From NCBI GenBank assembly GCA_000708835.1, contig DF237144.1, positions 62,001 to 126,000 on the forward strand: a DNA stretch of 64,000 bases, given 5' to 3'. The position numbers and the translations under genes are program-made. This stretch comes from Klebsormidium nitens (taxonomy: Eukaryota; Streptophyta; Klebsormidiophyceae; Klebsormidiales; Klebsormidiaceae). Shown here one piece after another: positions 59,331 through 64,000 of this stretch. Numbering within the stretch: the stretch's first letter is position 1; every line of letters starts with the position of its first letter. The notes beneath the pieces were generated by a model. The model saw only the letters and a program-made list of their open reading frames with translations, did not search any database and was not told where the DNA came from.

Positions 59331-62300
59331 TCAGATCTCGGCCTCTGGTTTCTGCAATAGCTTGGCATACGACTTCAACATGATAGCAACGTACTCTAGG
59401 GGCGCGGCCGTCTCGACGACCGCCCGCGCCGTTTCGGTCGCGAGCTTGCCCATCTTCTTCATATGCTCGTCCATTTCGAGCGCCGTCATGATCTTGATTG
59501 GCAGGTCTTTAAGGTCTGGCGCATACTGGATGTAGTGCACATCCGGCTTGAAGAATATGTCGCTAAACTCGCGATACGTAGTTTGCTGCTTAAATACGAC
59601 GGACCCGGTCGAGAGCAACTCGAAGAAGGCCGGACTCCAAGATTCCCCGTCGATGTCGACCAGGTATTTGTACTTGAGCTGATCTTGAAGCGTGACTGTG
59701 TGCTCGGCGTAGCCCAGTTCGTTCATTATGAACCAATTCGCCTCTGCACAGACGAAGGGGTGGTGTCAATTGATCTAAATGCGTCAGCTCTGTTTCCATT
59801 AACACCACTTATAGTTGGTCGCCTCTGCACAGCCGAACGTGTGTTGCCAATTGGCCTGAATGTTCAGCTCTCTTTCCGTTGACACCACTTCCAGATGGTC
59901 GCCTCCACGCACAAAAAAAGGGTGGTGTCAGATGTTCTTCAGGTTATTGATTTGTTTCAAATGGCACCAGTTGCAGTTGATCGTGCAGTGTCGCAGATTG
60001 CTTCAGGTCAGTGCGTTCAGATCGTACCACTTCGCCGCTCGAGAGAAGAAAGCTGAAGTTTGAAAGTATGGAAAGGAGCAAAACCTTTCGATGAAGATCT
60101 GTACGCAACGAATCTGGTACCCAAAACAAACCGTTCGTGAGGCGCCGTCCATCTCTGTCAGATGGCCCCTCCCATTCCGACGCGTATCTAATTCTCGGTA
60201 ACTGAAAATCTGAGCGCGTTAGTCCGTTTTCGAATGTGACCGAATCAGGCGAAGAGGCGTGCGCATCTTTCCCAAGTTTGACAGCGTGGCTAGTTACCGA
60301 TCACAGAACTCGAAAGTAAGGGAAAGAGGCGTCCGCAACTGTCTTTCGCAGATGCCTATAGACATCTAAAATACTTGAACTTATAATCCTCAGGACCCTC
60401 TGACGGAAATTCCTTGACGTGATACCCTGGCATAGATCGCTGAACTCTCTGCATCATCATAAAAGCAGCCGAAACGCGTCCGAAATGCGCTTGAAGACAC
60501 GCTTCACAACAGTCCGCAGCCTTCAACGACCTCCAAAAGCTGCACTGTTGTGCAAACGACACCGATCGACGAGCGGATTTGAGCCGCTACTGCGGTTCAG
60601 AGACGCATGTGAGCCTCATCCACCCCTCGGCACCCCTTATCTGCACTCGCATTTGGCATCACATCGTCGGATTGAGAATGCGGATACCGGTTGAGCAGCA
60701 AGCATGTCTACAAACACTGTATGAGCGTTTCACTTTCCTGACCAGAACGCACCAACAACTCTTAGGCGTCAGCAGTTTGCGGCTTTTCACTCGTGCCGGC
60801 CTCCCCAGGGTCGTGACATGTCCATTCTTTTCCTGAATCCTTTGATACATTAGTTAGCACTTGTGGCTGACGATCACCGCGTTCATGTCTGATCGGAGAG
60901 TTTCGAAAACCCGAGCCCAATAATTCGAGAGTGAAAAGCACAACCAGATGTTTTTCCAAGAGAAATGGCCTCACCTGGCGTGCATTGACTGGGATCGCAC
61001 TGGAGGAACGTCGCGTTCAGGATGTCGGGGTACTCGAGCGAAAGCTTCACCAGCTGCGACCGCGGCTTATCCCGCCAATTCGACGCCTCGTAGAACCCCC
61101 CTGAAAGAAACAATTGACGTCAATAAGAAAGACTGGTTACTGTGAGCAGTCAGGACTACCGCTCCTTATCTCGCCCACATGACGCCTCCTGGAATCCTCC
61201 TGGAGAATGGGAGTGCCAGTCTAGAAATACTTCTTTTAGAGAGCAATCAGACCATTGTGGGTTATCTTGCCATTTTGACGCCTTTTAAAACCCCCTTGAA
61301 AAACCGGAGGGACGATCCCATTGAAAGTTCGAAGCAGTCAGGACTGGGAGGCTTTCAGTCGCCCATAAAGCGCCACGTGAAGGGAAGACACTGCCAGCTT
61401 TAGAAAGGCACTTAGCGCGGCTTATCCCGCAAATCTGACGCATCGCCGATGTCCCCTGAAGATGCAGACTGACAGTTTTACAGAAGACTGGTTATAGGAA
61501 GCAGTCAGGATCACTGCGGCAGCTCATCCCGTCAATCTGGCCCCTCGTGAACCTCCTAAACGAGTGAGATAACGGTGCTTAGGCAGCCCACACACATGAA
61601 GCAGCCTACGTTGAGTTACTTGTAAAACTTTGTTAAAGTAACGGCCTTCACAAAGGCATACTTTTCGCGACGTCGAGGAGAAAATGAAAAGGTTCAGGAC
61701 GTCGCTGATGCTGGCAATCTGACGGCCCCCAGAGGATGGCTTACGGGGGATGTAAGTAAATGATTGAACCTGACGCCTTTAGCAAACATTCCTCGAATGC
61801 AGGACGGACAATTCGGTCCTTGGCACAGAAAGCTAGGCGCAAACAACTTAGGCAAATGCAAGACTCGACAAAGGCCGGATCCATTGAAAAGACGGCGAAC
61901 CCCTCTTCAAATCGGATGGTTGTTCGTTTCCGAGAGAGCCAAGAGATCAACGCTCGCCGGCAATTCAAGAGAACTGTTTATTCTTTGAAAAAGATGAAAT
62001 CGGCAAGAAGCCCTACTTTACTCAGGCCCCCACCGAAACAAGACTGTCGTGTCCCTCAAAGTGGGCGTCTGCACCCGCAAGTGCATGTAAGATCGAACCG
62101 CTGAGAAACATGACTTGATTGTACCGGACGCCGCTCGTTCGGCTAACTTGTGTCCCGTCACGCTTTGGCGATGCTGCCGGCGCGAGACTTGACGCCCGGT
62201 TCAAAGAACAGAAAAAGGAGAACAATTACATAAGCTTCGTACCTGCGACGGCCCCTTGCCAAAGTGCCTGGTCCTGTTTGCTCTCCCACGGATGATCGGC

Positions 62301-64000
62301 CTCGACGGCGGTCCAGTTCCAGGGGGGGTTCGGACAAGCATCGTCCGAATGCCACGGTCGGGAGAAACACTGTGCCAGAAAGGGGACGGAATTAGAAAAT
62401 CCTTGAGACTTTGACATGCTAGACGTCCGCAGGAACACGTGCGCGCGGTTCTTGCAACGCAGCGAGAATTGGGCGTAGTACTATTATATGCTTCCTGCAG
62501 GTAGTTTGTGCACTCAAGTGCTCCTTACATTGAGCCGCGCCTCTCGCATCGGTCAGATCCTTGCGCTCACTCTCTGCCTGGAAGGCCCGATAGAACCAAC
62601 ACCCGAAACACTGTGTCTGGCGCAACTCAACCGACGAGGCGAAGTCAAGGTGGCAGGATCAAGGCGAAACAAGGTGTCAGCAAGGGAAACGGGTCCAATC
62701 TCGCTGAATCGCTCTGATTCGATAGCAGCAACACCGGACTTGATCTGAAAAACCATTGCGTAAGTGATTGTAGAGCTGCTATTAAGCAAGCTTCGTACAG
62801 AAACTCTAAGAAAGGTGCAAGCACTGGGGCAAGGGCTTTGCGGAGAGAGAGAGAGTCCCTTGCTGTTGTTGACTTGCATTCGTCTGATTCTCACAGCAAA
62901 CGGGTTGACTGAAGGCGAAAGGCGATGATCCGGATTGACTTTTGACTAGGAAATTATNNNNNNNNNNNNNNNNNNNNNNNNNNNNNNNNNNNNNNNNNNN
63001 NNNNNNNNNNNNNNNNNNNNNNNNNNNNNNNNNNNNNNNNNNNNNNNNNNNNNNNNNNNNNNNNNNNNNNNNNNNNNNNNNNNNNNNNNNNNNNNNNNNN
63101 NNNNNNNNNNNNNNNNNNNNNNNNNNNNNNNNNNNNNNNNNNNNNNNNNNNNNNNNNNNNNNNNNNNNNNNNNNNNNNNNNNNNNNNNNNNNNNNNNNNN
63201 NNNNNNNNNNNNNNNNNNNNNNNNNNNNNNNNNNNNNNNNNNNNNNNNNNNNNNNNNNNNNNNNNNNNNNNNNCGATGATCCGGATTGACTTTTGACTAG
63301 GAAATTATCATGCATTTGCACGTTCGCTCATGAACGGAATTGCAACGCCAAACAGGATGTGTCCCACCGCAAGCAACAGACTCGGCGTTTCAAGCAGAAA
63401 CAACTTCAGAAATATCATCAGAGGAGGAGTTCCTGAGTCCGCCAGATCAACAGGACCCTTCAATAGTAGGAAGACCTGAAGCTGACCACCCTGGTCTCCA
63501 CATCGGGCAACAACTTGATCTTTTGGATCTTCAATTTCTTCAAGCTGTGAAGTCAGCACCTATTGAATGACTTGAACGCCCTGCCCTCTACACCGTAACC
63601 CAGGAACCTTACCCGAGTATACTGGTATCCCACAAAAATGACGTCTCGTGTCTCGTCACTCGAGCAGTAGGAGAACATCGGCGGCCAGCCCTTGGTTGCG
63701 TCCTCCTTAACCACCCGCGGTTTGTCGCCCAGGTTAGCGACAAAGTCCACGTAGCTTGGTAGCAGATTCCGGTCCGCGAGCCACTCGAGCATGACGCGAA
63801 GCTGTTCCCCTCGGTACCAAGTTGCCCTGCAAGTGGAGGGTTAAGAACCCTGGTTAGTTGCGAACCCCCATGAGCAACTAGAGAGGAGATAGTCGACCTA
63901 AAGAGGGTTCAGCTGATCTCCTTGTTTCGAAGTTGCCCTGCAAGTGGAGGGTTAAGTGCTCAGTTCAGTGGCCTAACCACCTTGAGCAACTAGGAACATG
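59331..64000 (-). CDS. GT90 family glycosyltransferase (CAP10/Rumi-like), 3' part; start beyond window
   Basis: Four in-window exons (minus): 63826-63613, 62369-62243, 61100-60975 and 59743-59331. They join in phase and end at TGA, encoding the last 292 residues; the 5' exons lie past 64000. Motifs of the Glyco_transf_90 domain appear in order: FVANLGDKP and PMFSYCSS; RPWHSDDACPNPPWNW; ALWQGAVAGG with NWRDKPRSQLVKLS (the WRG-like motif and arginine of the family); then LQDQLKYKYLVDIDGES, AFFELLSTGSVVFKQ, FFKPDVHYI and DLKDLP. The KYKYLVDIDG block is the family hallmark. Members transfer glucose or xylose to proteins (Rumi/POGLUT) or act on wall polysaccharides. Substrate and location cannot be read here. 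No KDEL-type retention signal is visible (the C-terminus is KPEAEI). An assembly gap lies in the intron between the first two exons, so an exon could be hidden, although none is needed for the frame. Confidence 0.85.
59800..59910 (-). repeat. Two copies of the last-exon acceptor region (GT90 gene)
   Basis: GTTGGTCGCCTCTGCACAGC (59814 on) and GATGGTCGCCTCCACGCACA (59896 on) repeat ATTCGCCTCTGCACAGACG at the true acceptor (59736 on). Both lie upstream of it in gene orientation. Confidence 0.65.
61159..61740 (-). repeat. About five decayed copies of the penultimate-exon start (GT90 gene)
   Basis: Units near 61165, 61267, 61428, 61522 and 61700 resemble the true acceptor region (61070-61105: TATCCCGCCAATTCGACGCC, then CCCCCCTGAAAG). 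AGTCAGGACTACCGC-type flanks recur as well. Confidence 0.7.
62923..63308. repeat. 35-bp direct repeat flanking an assembly gap (N at 62958-63273)
   Basis: The 35 bases at 62923-62957 are identical to 63274-63308 (starting CGATGATCCGGATTGACTTT). Between them are 316 N. The two contig ends therefore overlap exactly: either the gap is spurious and should be closed, or it contains a tandem repeat. Confidence 0.9.
63895..63945 (-). repeat. Copy of the first in-window GT90 exon acceptor region
   Basis: AAGTTGCCCTGCAAGTGGAG, then GGTTAAG (63929-63955), repeats 63819-63845 exactly, with similar flanks (GAGCAACTAGAGAGG / GAGCAACTAGGAAC). It lies upstream of the true acceptor. Confidence 0.8.

Noticed and set aside
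60356-60440. Possible extra GT90 exon (SMPGYHVKEF, DYKFKYF)
   Set aside because: Exons at 61100-60975 and 59743-59331 join directly in phase and give the expected motif order; inserting this piece is not needed and it ends at a stop.
62806-63321. Open frames through the N block
   Set aside because: They are artefacts of undefined bases.

Overview
The window looks like nuclear DNA of a photosynthetic eukaryote, most likely a streptophyte alga (Klebsormidium-like). That identity is inferred: two genes carry the root cap/LEA-type domain known from the land-plant lineage, the genes are split by many short-exon/long-intron junctions with GT-AG borders, products are secretory or Golgi-type, and there is no bacterial operon layout. 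Exon models were built by hand from splice borders, reading phase and protein motifs. Models described as closing in frame sum to a multiple of three after splicing.

Layout. 1-2592 (minus): copy A of a root-cap-domain secreted protein, running off the left edge and broken by a nonsense codon. 5006-10358 (minus): intact tandem copy B, 387 aa. The two lie in a direct duplication of about 7.8 kb that also includes upstream DNA. 11947-16801 (minus): a seven-beta-strand methyltransferase with an ARM-like N-terminus and a disordered insertion of about 230 residues inside the catalytic fold. 16895-21163 (minus): a 1031-aa low-complexity protein that may be spliced into the methyltransferase gene. 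25986-34196 (plus): a secreted lamin-tail-like protein with mucin-like Pro/Thr linkers and Cys-rich modules. 36190-47711 (minus): a 14-exon, 1250-aa type II membrane protein with two GT4 glycosyltransferase domains. 50538-50611 (plus): tRNA-Ile(AAU). 59331 to beyond 63826 (minus): the 3' part of a GT90 glycosyltransferase gene, with an assembly gap in one intron. The remaining stretches (21.2-26.0, 34.2-36.2, 47.7-50.5 and 50.6-59.3 kb) hold mostly repeats and unrecognised sequence.

The strongest unexplained pattern is shared by most of the split genes. Exon edges are flanked by one to six imperfect tandem copies of themselves, each including the splice site and some coding bases. Copies of exon starts lie upstream of the real acceptor and copies of exon ends lie downstream of the real donor. 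Most copies are decayed and intronic, but in the lamin-tail-like gene some still read as usable Pro/Thr exons. Introns here appear to grow by repeated duplication across splice junctions, leaving decoy and potential alternative exons.

The genes do not form one pathway. Most of the recognisable products (root cap proteins, mucin-like protein, GT4-GT4 and GT90 enzymes) are secreted or secretory-pathway proteins, consistent with extracellular matrix or cell-wall biology.
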